Shown one piece after another: positions 50,252 through 58,428 of a DNA stretch of 64,000 nt. The number at the start of each line of letters is the position of its first letter. The first letter of the stretch is position 1. The notes below the pieces were generated by a model that made no database searches, was not told the origin of the DNA, and worked only from the letters and a program-made list of their open reading frames with translations. The stretch lies in NCBI RefSeq assembly GCF_009184865.1, contig NZ_CP045096.1:2852001-2916000 (forward strand), in the 5' to 3' direction. Both the position numbers and the translations under genes were made by a program. This DNA is from Streptomyces phaeolivaceus. GTDB taxonomy: Bacteria; Actinomycetota; Actinomycetes; Streptomycetales; Streptomycetaceae.

Positions 50252-51706
50252 ATGGGGCGCATGCCCGAGCTCAGCCGCCGCCGCCGTCTGCTGGTGCTCG
50301 CGATCTGCTGCACCAGCCTCCTGATCGTGAGCCTGGACAACACCGTCCTGAATGTCGCCCTGCCCTCGATGCAGCGCGATCTCGACGCGAGCCTCGCGGG
50401 GCTCCAGTGGACCATCGACGCCTACACCCTCGTCCTCGCGGCGCTGCTGATGCTGGCCGGGTCGACGGCGGACCGGATCGGCCGCAAACGGGTCTTCATG
50501 GCGGGCCTGGTCGTCTTCTCCGTCGGCTCGCTGCTGTGCTCCCTCGCCCCGAACCTCGAATCGCTGGTCGCGTTCCGGATGGTGCAGGCGGTCGGCGGCT
50601 CGATGCTCAACCCGGTCGCGATGTCGATCATCACCAACACGTTCACGGACCCGCGCGAGCGGGCGCGGGCGATCGGCGCGTGGGGCGCGGTGGTGGGCAT
50701 CTCGATGGCGGCGGGCCCGATCATCGGCGGGCTCCTCGTCGAGTCGGTCGGCTGGCGCTCGATCTTCTGGATCAATCTGCCGGTCGGTCTGGCCGCGCTG
50801 CTGCTGACCTGGCGGTACGTCCCCGAGTCCCGTGCGGCGAAGGCCCGCCGCCCCGACCCCGTCGGACAGCTCCTCGTCATCGCGCTGCTCGGCTCCCTCA
50901 CGTACGCGATCATCGAGGCGCCGACCGCGCCCCTCGCCGAGACCCTGGCCCTCGCCGGTGTCGCCCTCGCCGCGCTCCTCGCCCTCCTCCGCTACGAGCC
51001 CCGCCGCGACGAACCCCTGATCGACCTGCGCTTCTTCCGCTCGGCCCCGTTCAGCGGGGCGACCGTGATCGCGGTCAGCGCGTTCGCCGCGCTCGGCGGT
51101 TTCCTCTTCCTGTCGACGCTGTATCTGCAGAACGTGCGCGGCCTGGACGCCCTGCAGGCCGGTCTGTGGATGCTCCCGATGGCGCTCCTGTGCTTCGTCT
51201 GCGCGCCGATCGCCGGACGGCTGGTCGGCAGCCGGGGCCCGCGGCTGCCCCTGCTCATCGCCGGGGTCGCGATGACCGCGAGCGGGGTGCTCTTCGCCGC
51301 GTTCGAGGCCGAGACCGGGAACGTCACCCTCGTCATCGGCTACGTCCTCTTCGGCCTCGGCTTCGGCTTCGTCAACGCGCCCATCACCAACACGGCCGTC
51401 TCCGGCATGCCCCGCGCCCAGGCCGGTGTCGCCGCCGCGGTCGCCTCCACCAGCCGCCAGATCGGCCAGACCCTGGGCGTCGCGGTCATCGGCGCGGTCC
51501 TGGCGGCGGGCATCGGCGCCTCCTCGTACGCCGACTCCTTCGTCTCGGCCGCCCGCCCCGCCTGGTGGATCCTCACGGCCTGCGGCTTCGTCGTACTGAT
51601 CGTCGGTGCCCTCACCACAGGCACCTGGGCCCGCCACACCGCCGACCGCACGGCCGAACGCCTGGAGTCACCGGAGGTACGGGACTCGGCGGGGGTTCGG
51701 CCCTAG
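50252..51706 (+). CDS. MFS drug exporter (DHA2/EmrB-QacA type)
   Basis: A 484-residue membrane protein with about 14 helices. Family signatures are SLDNTVLNVALPSMQRDL in helix 1, WTIDAYTLVLAALLMLAGSTADRIGRKR between helices 2 and 3, and RMVQAVGGSMLNPVAMS in helix 4/motif C. It should export drugs or metabolites by proton antiport. The start is either the ATG at 50252 or, more like family members, the ATG at 50261. The TAG stop lies in the CTAG target of the IS701-family element, which therefore leaves the gene intact. Confidence 0.92.
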   Translation: MGRMPELSRRRRLLVLAICCTSLLIVSLDNTVLNVALPSMQRDLDASLAGLQWTIDAYTLVLAALLMLAGSTADRIGRKRVFMAGLVVFSVGSLLCSLAPNLESLVAFRMVQAVGGSMLNPVAMSIITNTFTDPRERARAIGAWGAVVGISMAAGPIIGGLLVESVGWRSIFWINLPVGLAALLLTWRYVPESRAAKARRPDPVGQLLVIALLGSLTYAIIEAPTAPLAETLALAGVALAALLALLRYEPRRDEPLIDLRFFRSAPFSGATVIAVSAFAALGGFLFLSTLYLQNVRGLDALQAGLWMLPMALLCFVCAPIAGRLVGSRGPRLPLLIAGVAMTASGVLFAAFEAETGNVTLVIGYVLFGLGFGFVNAPITNTAVSGMPRAQAGVAAAVASTSRQIGQTLGVAVIGAVLAAGIGASSYADSFVSAARPAWWILTACGFVVLIVGALTTGTWARHTADRTAERLESPEVRDSAGVRP

Positions 51707-53093
51707 TACTGCAACCGCATCTGGCGTGACGGATGGTCGGCGGTCTCGTTGGTATGACTGTGTGCTGATGCGCTGACGGTTGAGCAGGTCGAGTCGTGGT
51801 CCGAGGGGGTGGCCGGGCTCCATGCCCGGTTCGCCCACCGTTTCGGCAGGTCGGAGCCCCGCGAGCGGGCGCTGGACTACCTGAACGGACTCGTCGCGCC
51901 GCTGGAGAAGAAGAACGGGTGGACGCTGTCCGAGCAGGTCGGGCAGCTCCGCCCGGACGGCGTCCAGCGCCTGCTCAACCACTCCGACTGGGACGAGAAC
52001 GCGGTCCGCGACGATGTGCGCGACTTCGTCGTGGAGACCATCGGAGCCAAGAACGCGGTCCTGATCTGCGACGACACCGGTTTCCTGAAGAAGGGCACCA
52101 AGTCCGCCGGAGTCCAGCGGCAGTACACAGGTACCGCCGGCCGCACGGAGAACTGCCAGATCGGGACCTTCCTGGCCTACGCCTCCGCCAGGGGGCGGGC
52201 ATTGATCGACCGTGAGCTCTACATCCCCGTTTCCTGGACGGATGACCGTGAGCGCTGCCGCGCAGCCGGGATCGACGACGAGATCCCCTTCGCGACCAAG
52301 AATGAGCACTGCAAGTGGATGCTGCAACGTGCCGTCGACGCAGGCATCCCGTTCGCGTGGGTCACCGCTGACGAGGCATACGGGCAGGTCAAGCACCTGC
52401 GGGTATGGCTGGAGGAACGCAGGATCGCGCACGTACTGGCCACCAAGGTCAACGACACCGTGACCACGGCGGACGGCGGCGACGCCAGGGTGGACCAGTT
52501 GGTCGCCGCCCTGCCCAGGCAAGCGTGGAAGCGGGTTTCCGGGGGCCAGGGCGCGCACGGCGAACGGATCTACGACTGGGCCCGCGTCGCCATCCGCCCG
52601 TACTGGGAGAACGGCTTCGGGCACTGGGTTCTGGCCCGCCGCAGCATCAGCGACCCCACCGAGATCGCCTACTACGTCTGCTACGGATCGGTGGCCTCCC
52701 GGCTGAAAGACCTGGTCAAGGTAGCCGCCGCGAGGTGGGCGGTGGAGGAGTGCTTCCAGACCGCCAAGGGCGAGTGCGGCCTGGACCACTACCAGGTGAG
52801 GCTCTACCGGGCCTGGTACCGCCACATCACCCTGGCCATGGCCGCCCTCGCCTACCTGACCGCCGTCCGCGCCGCAGAAGCCGCAAAAGGGGCGGAGCGA
52901 ACGACGAGCAAGACCTCATACCCCTCAGCGTCCCGGAGATCCGCCGACTGATCGGCCACATCATCGTCACGCCCCGCCACCACAGCAACGACCATCATCT
53001 GCACTGGTCACGCTTCCGACGACGCAGCCAGGCCCGTGCCCGCCGCTCCCACTACAAACGCCGAGGCCACAACCCGCAGATGCGGTTGCAGTA
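51707..53093 (+). mobile_element. IS701-family insertion sequence
   Basis: 1,387 bp with perfect 17-base terminal inverted repeats (TACTGCAACCGCATCTG at 51707-51723; its complement at 53077-53093), flanked by CTAG duplications (51703-51706, 53094-53097). IS701-type elements make 4-bp YTAR duplications, which CTAG fits. The transposase gene fills it but is frameshifted near the 3' end. Confidence 0.92.
51809..52951 (+). CDS. IS701-family DDE transposase, frameshifted near the C-terminus
   Basis: The 380-residue frame contains the DDE residues in LICDDTGFLKKG, WVTADEAYGQ and RWAVEECFQTAKGECGL. Family-like sequence (LTVEQVESWSEG) continues upstream of the GTG at 51809 to an in-frame CTG at 51758, so the true start may be CTG. 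Around 52890-52900, at an AAAAGGGG run, the family sequence moves to the -1 frame. There it continues (LIPLSVPEIRRLIGHIIV, RRSHYKRRGH) to a TAG at 53097. The zero frame instead ends at 52951 after ~20 unrelated residues. Either an indel has damaged this copy or a programmed -1 shift joins the parts; the run is not a classical slippery heptamer. Confidence 0.85.
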   Translation: MAGLHARFAHRFGRSEPRERALDYLNGLVAPLEKKNGWTLSEQVGQLRPDGVQRLLNHSDWDENAVRDDVRDFVVETIGAKNAVLICDDTGFLKKGTKSAGVQRQYTGTAGRTENCQIGTFLAYASARGRALIDRELYIPVSWTDDRERCRAAGIDDEIPFATKNEHCKWMLQRAVDAGIPFAWVTADEAYGQVKHLRVWLEERRIAHVLATKVNDTVTTADGGDARVDQLVAALPRQAWKRVSGGQGAHGERIYDWARVAIRPYWENGFGHWVLARRSISDPTEIAYYVCYGSVASRLKDLVKVAAARWAVEECFQTAKGECGLDHYQVRLYRAWYRHITLAMAALAYLTAVRAAEAAKGAERTTSKTSYPSASRRSAD

Positions 53094-53377
53094 CTAGGCC
53101 ATGGGGATGCGGGACGCGCTGGTGACGACCCTGCTGGTCCAACTGGCCGGAGTGGCACTGACCGTGGGGCCGAGCCTCGGATTGCCGCGCGTGGTGCGAT
53201 GAGGGAGGAGAGGAGCAAGGAGGAAGGAGGAAGGAGGGATGGGGATGAGGGAGGGGGCACCCGAGGGGCGGGGTAACCAATGGGATAACTCATCGTTCAA
53301 TCTCCCCTGTTGATGTTCGTCTTCCCGCACACTCCTCACGGACTCACGAGGACTCGCGGACCACGGCTGGAGACGGC

Positions 53378-53584
53378 ATGCAGCAGATCAACACGAGCAA
53401 GGTGAGCCGCTGGGACCAGCACGGGCGGGAACACACCGTGCGGGTCCAGCGCTCCGGGGCGCAGCGCACGATCAGATGCGACACCTGTGGCTGGCGCAAG
53501 GGCGCGCAGTTCCTGCCGTGGCTGAAGGCCGAGGAACACCTCGCCGAGGCCCACCAGGCGACGGTGGACCCGACGGACTCGTAA
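53378..53584 (+). CDS. Small zinc-ribbon-like conserved protein
   Basis: A 68-residue protein with the metal-binding pattern CDTCGW followed by paired histidines (EEHLAEAHQATV), a C-x2-C...H-x4-H arrangement like single zinc fingers. Basic and soluble, and similar in type to small proteins conserved in Streptomyces without known function. The ATG at 53378 has a weak GGAG-like site (GGAGACGGC) upstream. It faces the SRPBCC gene (12-base gap). Confidence 0.75.
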   Translation: MQQINTSKVSRWDQHGREHTVRVQRSGAQRTIRCDTCGWRKGAQFLPWLKAEEHLAEAHQATVDPTDS

Positions 53585-53596
53585 CACCGCCCACGG

Positions 53597-54001
53597 TCAG
53601 GCCAGTTGATCGAGGGCCTCGGCGACCTGGTCCATCACATGCTGCCAGTGGCCCCGTTGGTGCTCCCGCTCCTCGGGGCCGGCCATGCGCTCCTGATGGA
53701 AGACGAGCACCGACCTGCCGCCCCCGGCCGCCGAGACGGCGACCTGGACGGTCGTCTCGCCGTACGTGACACGGATACGGTCACCGGGCCGATAGCCGCG
53801 CACCTCACCCGTGGCGCCCGAGTCGGTCTCGTACGCGGCGCCGCGCTCGGGAGCGAGCCGCGCCCCGGCCCCGAGCCACAGCTCCAGCCCGCGCGGCCCG
53901 CTGATGAACTCCCATACGGCGGAGGGCGATTGGGGCAGGGTGCGGGAGACACCGACCTGCCATCCGGCGTCCTTGGTGAGTCCGGTGGATCGCGTGGCCA
54001 T
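53597..54001 (-). CDS. SRPBCC (AHSA1-like) domain protein
   Basis: A 134-residue START/AHSA1-type fold, with the entry helix typical of the family (SPSAVWEFISGPRGLELWLG) and the C-terminal helix (HWQHVMDQVAEALDQLA). The members bind hydrophobic ligands or act with stress systems; no ligand can be named. ATG at 54001 chosen because upstream sequence in this frame is Arg/Pro-rich shadow. It follows the CGNR regulator gene on the same strand (41 bases), so the two may be co-transcribed. Confidence 0.82.
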   Translation of the reverse strand: MATRSTGLTKDAGWQVGVSRTLPQSPSAVWEFISGPRGLELWLGAGARLAPERGAAYETDSGATGEVRGYRPGDRIRVTYGETTVQVAVSAAGGGRSVLVFHQERMAGPEEREHQRGHWQHVMDQVAEALDQLA

Positions 54002-54042
54002 GGGGATCACCCTTTCTCGTGGAGTGCTGCCGGACCGGACCG

Positions 54043-54726
54043 CTACTCGACCGGGGCGGTCCCGGAGCGGCGTACCCGGTGGGCGCGGACCTTGTGGCGG
54101 TTGCCGCAGTGCTCCATCGAGCACCAGCGGCGGCGGCCGGGGCGTGAGGTGTCGACGTAGAGGAGATAGCAGCGGTCGCCGGCGCACATCCGTATGCGTT
54201 CCGCGTACGGCCCGGTGAGGAGGTCGACGGCGTCGCGGGCGACCGTGGAGAGGAGCTGCGCGCCGGTCGCCGTTCCGGTGGCCCAGGTCCGGGTGCCGTC
54301 CGCGCCGATCGCCGGGGCGAGCGGGGGGCGGGCCGCGGCCTCGTTGACGAGGGCGAGGTCGGCGGCGTCCGCCGGGGCTACGCCCAGCTCGGGGAGCCCG
54401 GTGCCGCCGACGACGCGGGAGACGACCGTACGGGTCAGCGCGTCGCGCAGCCGTCGGGCGTACGCCACGTCGTCCGCCGTGATGTGGAGAGCGAGGGGCG
54501 TGGGGGTGAGCCGGGACTGATCGGCCCATGCGACCAGGTCGTCGGGGGTGTGCAGCACCTCGTGGCGGGTCAGGGCGCCGGGGCCGCCGGTGACGAGCAG
54601 CTCCAGACAGAGAGCGCCCGGATCGAACCGGTAGACGTTCCCGGAGTAGGACCGCAGCCGGATGCCATCCGCTGCCGACACTCCCGACACCCCCTTCGCA
54701 GCCGATGCCCTGGACGTCGAACCCAT
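54043..54726 (-). CDS. CGNR zinc-finger transcriptional regulator
   Basis: A 227-residue protein with the ABATE-like ligand domain (residues ~30-165; RFDPGALCLELLVTGG) and a C-terminal CGNR zinc finger (CAGDRCYLLYVDTSR, then RRRWCSMEHCGNRHKVRAHR) that binds DNA. The ATG at 54726 lies inside an inverted repeat shared with the divergent VOC gene. The gene is probably leaderless and autoregulated. The ligand is unknown; in many genomes CGNR proteins control small detoxification or metabolic enzymes, fitting the divergent VOC gene. Confidence 0.88.
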   Translation of the reverse strand: MGSTSRASAAKGVSGVSAADGIRLRSYSGNVYRFDPGALCLELLVTGGPGALTRHEVLHTPDDLVAWADQSRLTPTPLALHITADDVAYARRLRDALTRTVVSRVVGGTGLPELGVAPADAADLALVNEAAARPPLAPAIGADGTRTWATGTATGAQLLSTVARDAVDLLTGPYAERIRMCAGDRCYLLYVDTSRPGRRRWCSMEHCGNRHKVRAHRVRRSGTAPVE

Positions 54727-54749
54727 GTAACCAATATAACCGGTTACAT
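54725..54749. promoter_or_regulatory. Divergent overlapping leaderless promoters with operator
   Basis: ATGTAACC (54725-54732) and GGTTACAT (54742-54749) are perfect 8-base arms around 9 bases. TATAAC (54735-54740) is seven bases before the VOC ATG. On the other strand TATATT (54733-54738) is six bases before the CGNR ATG. Both are positioned as -10 elements of leaderless transcripts, so one 25-base site can control both genes. Confidence 0.6.
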
Positions 54750-55212
54750 GGCTACGACCACCGCACTGAACTGGAAACTGGTCATCGACACCCGGGACGC
54801 CCAGCCCCTGGCCGATTTCTGGGCCGCGGCGCTGGGCTACGAGGTGGAGGACCCGAGCGCGCTCATCACCCATCTCCTGGCCACGGGCGACCTTCCCGAG
54901 GCCGCCGTCGCCGAGCACAACGGCCACCACGTCTTCCGCGGCTACGCCGCCGTCCGCCACCCCGACGACCCGTACGACCCCTTCACCGGCATCGGCAAGG
55001 GCCGCCGCCTCCTCTTCCAGGACGTCCCCGAGCCCAAGACGGTCAAGAACCGCCTCCACATCGACATCCACGCGGGCCCCGACGGCCTGACCTCCCTGGT
55101 CACCCGCCTGGAAACCCTGGGCGCCACCCGCGTCGAGGAGTTCGACCGGGGTCCGGCGGGGCACTGGTGGTTGCTGCGGGATCCGGAGGGGAACGAGTTC
55201 TGCGCGGCGTAG
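54748..55212 (+). CDS. VOC-family (glyoxalase-like) protein
   Basis: A 154-residue vicinal-oxygen-chelate protein with the two beta-alpha-beta-beta-beta repeats: LVIDTRDAQPLADFWAAALGY at the N-terminus, KNRLHIDIHAGPDGL in the middle and WWLLRDPEGNEFCAA at the end. The metal-ligand His (HIDIH) and Glu (GNEFC) of the glyoxalase/dioxygenase type are in place. Substrate unknown. Start ATG lies in the shared operator, 21 bases from the CGNR start. It is probably the regulated partner of the CGNR gene. Confidence 0.87.
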   Translation: MATTTALNWKLVIDTRDAQPLADFWAAALGYEVEDPSALITHLLATGDLPEAAVAEHNGHHVFRGYAAVRHPDDPYDPFTGIGKGRRLLFQDVPEPKTVKNRLHIDIHAGPDGLTSLVTRLETLGATRVEEFDRGPAGHWWLLRDPEGNEFCAA

Positions 55213-55283
55213 GTGGGTGCAGGTGTGGGAGCCGCCCGGCGACGGGGCCCGGCAAGTGCCCTGCGGGCAGCCCGTGGTGGCGG

Positions 55284-55510
55284 GTGGACACGGGCAGCGA
55301 CTTCCATCACTGGAACGGCGTGGTGGCCCTGTCGACGGAGACCGCGCCCCACCCCTACGGCGAACCGGAACTCTTCCGTACCGATCCCCCGCCGGAGTCG
55401 CTGGCCCCGGGTGACGTGTGCCGGGTCGGCATACCGCCGACGACCGTCCATGTCACCTCGGTGGACCATTTCGATCCGCCGCAGGAGACGGGGTGCCCGC
55501 CCCGGCCCCT
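55284..55510 (+). pseudogene. Possible gene remnant
   Basis: About 70 codons with normal high-GC third positions read VDTGSDFHHWNGVVAL, then PHPYGEPELFRTDPPPESLAPG and VTSVDHFDPPQETG. They have no proper start codon context and run into the antisense end of the TetR gene. This looks like the remains of a small conserved protein. I do not recognise it. Confidence 0.3.
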
Positions 55511-56098
55511 TCAGACCCGCAACCCCCGCACCACCAGTTCCACGACCGCCTCGAACTGGGCCTCGATGTCCGGTTGTTGCCAGGTGGGGGCGTAGGAGGG
55601 GTCGTGGAAGCGGGCCGTGGCGTGGAAGACGGCTCGGGCCGTGGGGGTGGGGGCGGTGGGGGTGAAGGTGCCGGACTCGGTGCCGGACTCGATGACGCGG
55701 GCGAGCTGGGCGGTGAGGTCGGCGATATGCGTGCCGACGGCCTCGCCGTTCTCCTCGGCCAGGACGTGGTACGTGGCGAACAGCTCGGGATCGTCACCCG
55801 CCTTGCGGCGCTTCGCCTCGAAGAGCGCCGCGAGCCAGGCCCGCAGCCGCGCCTCGGGGTCGCCGTCCCCGGCGGCGATCGCGGTGAGCGTCGCCGTCGT
55901 ACGGTCCAGCCAGCGCTTGGTCACCGCCTCCCGCAGCACCGCCTTCGTACGGAAGTGGCGGTAGACGCTGCCGTGGCTGACGCCGAGCGCGCGGGCCACG
56001 TCGACCACGGTGGCCTTGGCGGGCCCATGGCGGCGCAGGACCTCCTCGGTCGCTTCGAGGATGCGCTCGGCGGTCAGGATCTCGGACGTCGGTGACAT
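55511..56098 (-). CDS. TetR/AcrR-family transcriptional regulator
   Basis: A 195-residue regulator with a TetR helix-turn-helix (~10-55; ERILEATEEVLRRHGPAKATVVDVARALGVSHGSVYRHFRTK) and a helical ligand domain. It follows the aldo/keto reductase gene on the same strand with 26 bases between, so the two form an operon. The perfect operator upstream of the reductase (57161-57188) is the natural target for this regulator. A Thr/Pro-rich stretch (~150-160) separates the last helices. Confidence 0.92.
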   Translation of the reverse strand: MSPTSEILTAERILEATEEVLRRHGPAKATVVDVARALGVSHGSVYRHFRTKAVLREAVTKRWLDRTTATLTAIAAGDGDPEARLRAWLAALFEAKRRKAGDDPELFATYHVLAEENGEAVGTHIADLTAQLARVIESGTESGTFTPTAPTPTARAVFHATARFHDPSYAPTWQQPDIEAQFEAVVELVVRGLRV

Positions 56099-56124
56099 GG
56101 GGGGAACCGTACCCGGCGCGACGA

Positions 56125-57141
56125 TCAGCGTTCGCTGTCGAGGTGTGCCATCTGGGCCGCCGGGTAGCGGTCGCCCGCCGCCGCGTCGGCCGGGACGGCG
56201 TCCTCGATCGCCGCCAGGTCGGCCGCGTCCAGGGTCACCTCCAGCGCGCCCAGCGCCTCGGCCAGCCTGTCCCGGCGGCGGGCCCCGACGAGCGGGACGA
56301 TGTCCTCACCGCGCGACAGCACCCAGGCGATCGCGATCCGCGCGACCGACGCCCCCTTCTGCTCGGCGATCTTCCGCAGGGCGTCGACCAGGTCCAGGTT
56401 GTGCTGGAGGTTCTCCCCCTGGAAGCGGGGCGAGAAGGCCCGGAAGTCCCCCGCCGCCAGCTGCCGGTCACGGGTGAAGTGGCCGGAGATCAGGCCCCGG
56501 GAGAGCACGCCGTACGCCGTGACCGCGATGCCCAGCTCCCGCGTGGTCGGCAGGATCTCGTCCTCGATACCGCGCGAGATGAGCGAGTACTCGATCTGGA
56601 GGTCCGTGATCGGGGCCGTGGCGGCGGCCCGGCGGATCGTCTCCGCGCCGACCTCGCTCAGGCCGATGTGGCGGACGTACCCCTTCTCCACCAGCTCCGC
56701 GATCGCGCCGACCGTCTCCTCGATCGGGACGTCGGGGTCGACCCGCGCGATCCGGTAGACGTCGATGTGGTCGGTGCCGAGGCGCTGCAGGGAGTACGCG
56801 GCGAAGTTCCGCACCGCCGCCGGGCGGCCGTCGTATCCGGACCAGCCTCCGTCCGGGTCACGCAGCGCCCCGAACTTGACGCTGGTCAGCGCCTGCTCCC
56901 GATGTGCGGCGGGCGCCGCGCGCAGGGCCTCGCCGATCAGCAGTTCGTTGTGGCCCATGCCGTAGAAGTCGCCCGTGTCCAGCAGGGTCACACCGGCTTC
57001 GAGGGCCGCGTGGATCGTCGCGATCGACTCGGCCCGGTCGGCCTCGCCGTACAACGCGGACATACCCATACAGCCGAGGCCGAGGGCGGAGACCTGGGGG
57101 CCGGTGGATCCGAGGGTGCGGGTCTGCGGTGTCGTCGTCAT
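56125..57141 (-). CDS. Aldo/keto reductase
   Basis: A 338-residue NADPH-dependent TIM-barrel reductase of the AKR13-like type. Motifs are RTLGSTGPQVSALGLGCMGMS, LLDTGDFYGMGHNELLIGEAL (catalytic Asp and Tyr), TSVKFG (Lys in place), IDVYRIARVDPDVPIEETVGA and VPLVGARRRDRLAEALGAL for NADPH. One oddity: the usual His of the YQxHR/RxD segment reads YRIARVD. I choose the ATG at 57141; an upstream ATG at 57186 lies within the operator. Probably repressed by the co-transcribed TetR protein and induced by a carbonyl compound. Confidence 0.92.
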   Translation of the reverse strand: MTTTPQTRTLGSTGPQVSALGLGCMGMSALYGEADRAESIATIHAALEAGVTLLDTGDFYGMGHNELLIGEALRAAPAAHREQALTSVKFGALRDPDGGWSGYDGRPAAVRNFAAYSLQRLGTDHIDVYRIARVDPDVPIEETVGAIAELVEKGYVRHIGLSEVGAETIRRAAATAPITDLQIEYSLISRGIEDEILPTTRELGIAVTAYGVLSRGLISGHFTRDRQLAAGDFRAFSPRFQGENLQHNLDLVDALRKIAEQKGASVARIAIAWVLSRGEDIVPLVGARRRDRLAEALGALEVTLDAADLAAIEDAVPADAAAGDRYPAAQMAHLDSER

Positions 57142-57150
57142 GCCCCCACA

Positions 57151-57225
57151 ATGACATGACAGATGACAGATTTCAATATCTGTCATCTGCTAGCTGTTAG
57201 CTGTCATCTGTTAGCTGTCATGCGT
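57151..57225. promoter_or_regulatory. Operator cluster of the aldo/keto reductase-TetR operon
   Basis: A perfect inverted repeat AGATGACAGAT/ATCTGTCATCT (57161-57171, 57178-57188, 6-base spacer) is flanked on the left by extra ATGACA units and on the right by AGCTGTCATCTGTTAGCTGTCAT. In total about six copies of a TGACAG half site are present. Confidence 0.75.
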
Positions 57226-57255
57226 CAGTAGGGCTTCGCCGTTCCCCGCTCTCCG

Positions 57256-58287
57256 TCAGCCCTGCCGCAGCGGTATCGCCAGGTCCACCACCTGCCGTCC
57301 CTTCGGGAAGGCGCCCGCCGGGCTCGCCTTCCCCGTCAGCAGGTCGACGCCGAAGAGTCGATTCCCCGTCACCGCGTACCCGGCGTTCACCCCGCCGCCC
57401 GTCGAGCTGTAGATGTCGAATCCGGAGGACGGCGGGGCGTCGACGCCGAGGTTGCCGGTGGGCGCGAGGCTGCCCGTGTTGGCCGGGGACTGGACCGACA
57501 CCCGGTCCTGGGCGGTGTCGAGGTCGAAGAGGGTGGTCGCCGTCGTGGTGTCGAGGTCGTTGTTGGTGTACGCCGCCCCGGTCACCCCCTGGGCCGTGAC
57601 ACCGGCCGTGGCGGGCGGCACCGGCGGGTTGGTCAGGGTGCCGTCGACGGCTGTGGTACCGGCGGCCGGGGCGCCCTGGGCGTCGTCGAGGTTGTGGCGG
57701 AGGTTCTGGCCGGTGTCGCTGATCACCCTCAGACGGTTGGCGGCGGGGTTGAAGTCCACCCCGTACGCCTTGCCCCGGAGGGCGACCGTGAGCTGGGAGA
57801 CCTTGGTGGCCTTGGCGCCCACCTCGCGGATCGTGTAGATGCCGCCCCGGTCGCCGACGCCGTACAGCTTGTTGTTCTGGACGCGGTAGTCGATGCCGAC
57901 GAGCCTTGTGTCGCCCTTGAGGCCGTCCAGCCTGCCGAGCGGGACGGCGGCGGCCGGCTTGTCGACGCGGAAGACGACGAGCCGCTGGTCGGCGGTGAGC
58001 CCGACGGCCTTCAGGCCTCCGGGCACCTTCGCCCCACCGCCCGGAGCGCCCCCCTTGGACTCGACGGACTCGACGGACTCGACACCGGCCCCGAGACCGG
58101 CGGAGCCGTCCTGCGAGCCCTCGGCCGACGCCGACGACCCGGACGACCCGGACGATCCAGATGATGCCGACGATCCGGATGACCCGGATGACCCGGATGA
58201 TCCGCCCAGCGCTCCCGCCCCGACCGCGCCGACCGTCCCGATCGCCACCGCCATCGTGAGTACGCCGATGATCGCTTGCTTGCGCAT
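57256..58287 (-). CDS. DUF4394 secreted protein
   Basis: A 343-residue protein with an N-terminal signal sequence (~1-28), a Ser/Gly linker (~29-55; SGSSGSS units encoded by 9-base repeats) and a DUF4394 beta-propeller-like domain (~95-343; VGIDYRVQNNKLYGVGDRG, YGVDFNPAANRLRVISDTGQ). DUF4394 proteins are exported and of unknown function. The signal sequence has no lipobox, so secretion is more likely than lipidation. The start is the first Met before the signal peptide. Divergent from the nuclease/phosphatase gene. Confidence 0.85.
   Translation of the reverse strand: MRKQAIIGVLTMAVAIGTVGAVGAGALGGSSGSSGSSGSSASSGSSGSSGSSASAEGSQDGSAGLGAGVESVESVESKGGAPGGGAKVPGGLKAVGLTADQRLVVFRVDKPAAAVPLGRLDGLKGDTRLVGIDYRVQNNKLYGVGDRGGIYTIREVGAKATKVSQLTVALRGKAYGVDFNPAANRLRVISDTGQNLRHNLDDAQGAPAAGTTAVDGTLTNPPVPPATAGVTAQGVTGAAYTNNDLDTTTATTLFDLDTAQDRVSVQSPANTGSLAPTGNLGVDAPPSSGFDIYSSTGGGVNAGYAVTGNRLFGVDLLTGKASPAGAFPKGRQVVDLAIPLRQG
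58130..58205. repeat. 9-base coding repeat (Gly-Ser-Ser)
   Basis: About eight units like GATCCGGAT/GACCCGGAT encoding the Ser/Gly linker of the DUF4394 protein. Confidence 0.7.
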
Positions 58288-58428
58288 ATACGCCCCCGTG
58301 ATCCGCTCGGCCCGCCCCCTGCGGGCCGTATGCCCCCTTCTTCGGCGCGGGCGCGGGTCCGGATTGGTCACCTACGGGAATTGTCATTCCGTTGGACACG
58401 ATTCATCCGCTCTCGGAGAATTTGCGGG

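Noticed and set aside
53101..53202. A 33-residue hydrophobic peptide just right of the IS element
   Set aside because: No ribosome site and no recognisable family; likely chance coding in the old intergenic region of the MFS gene.
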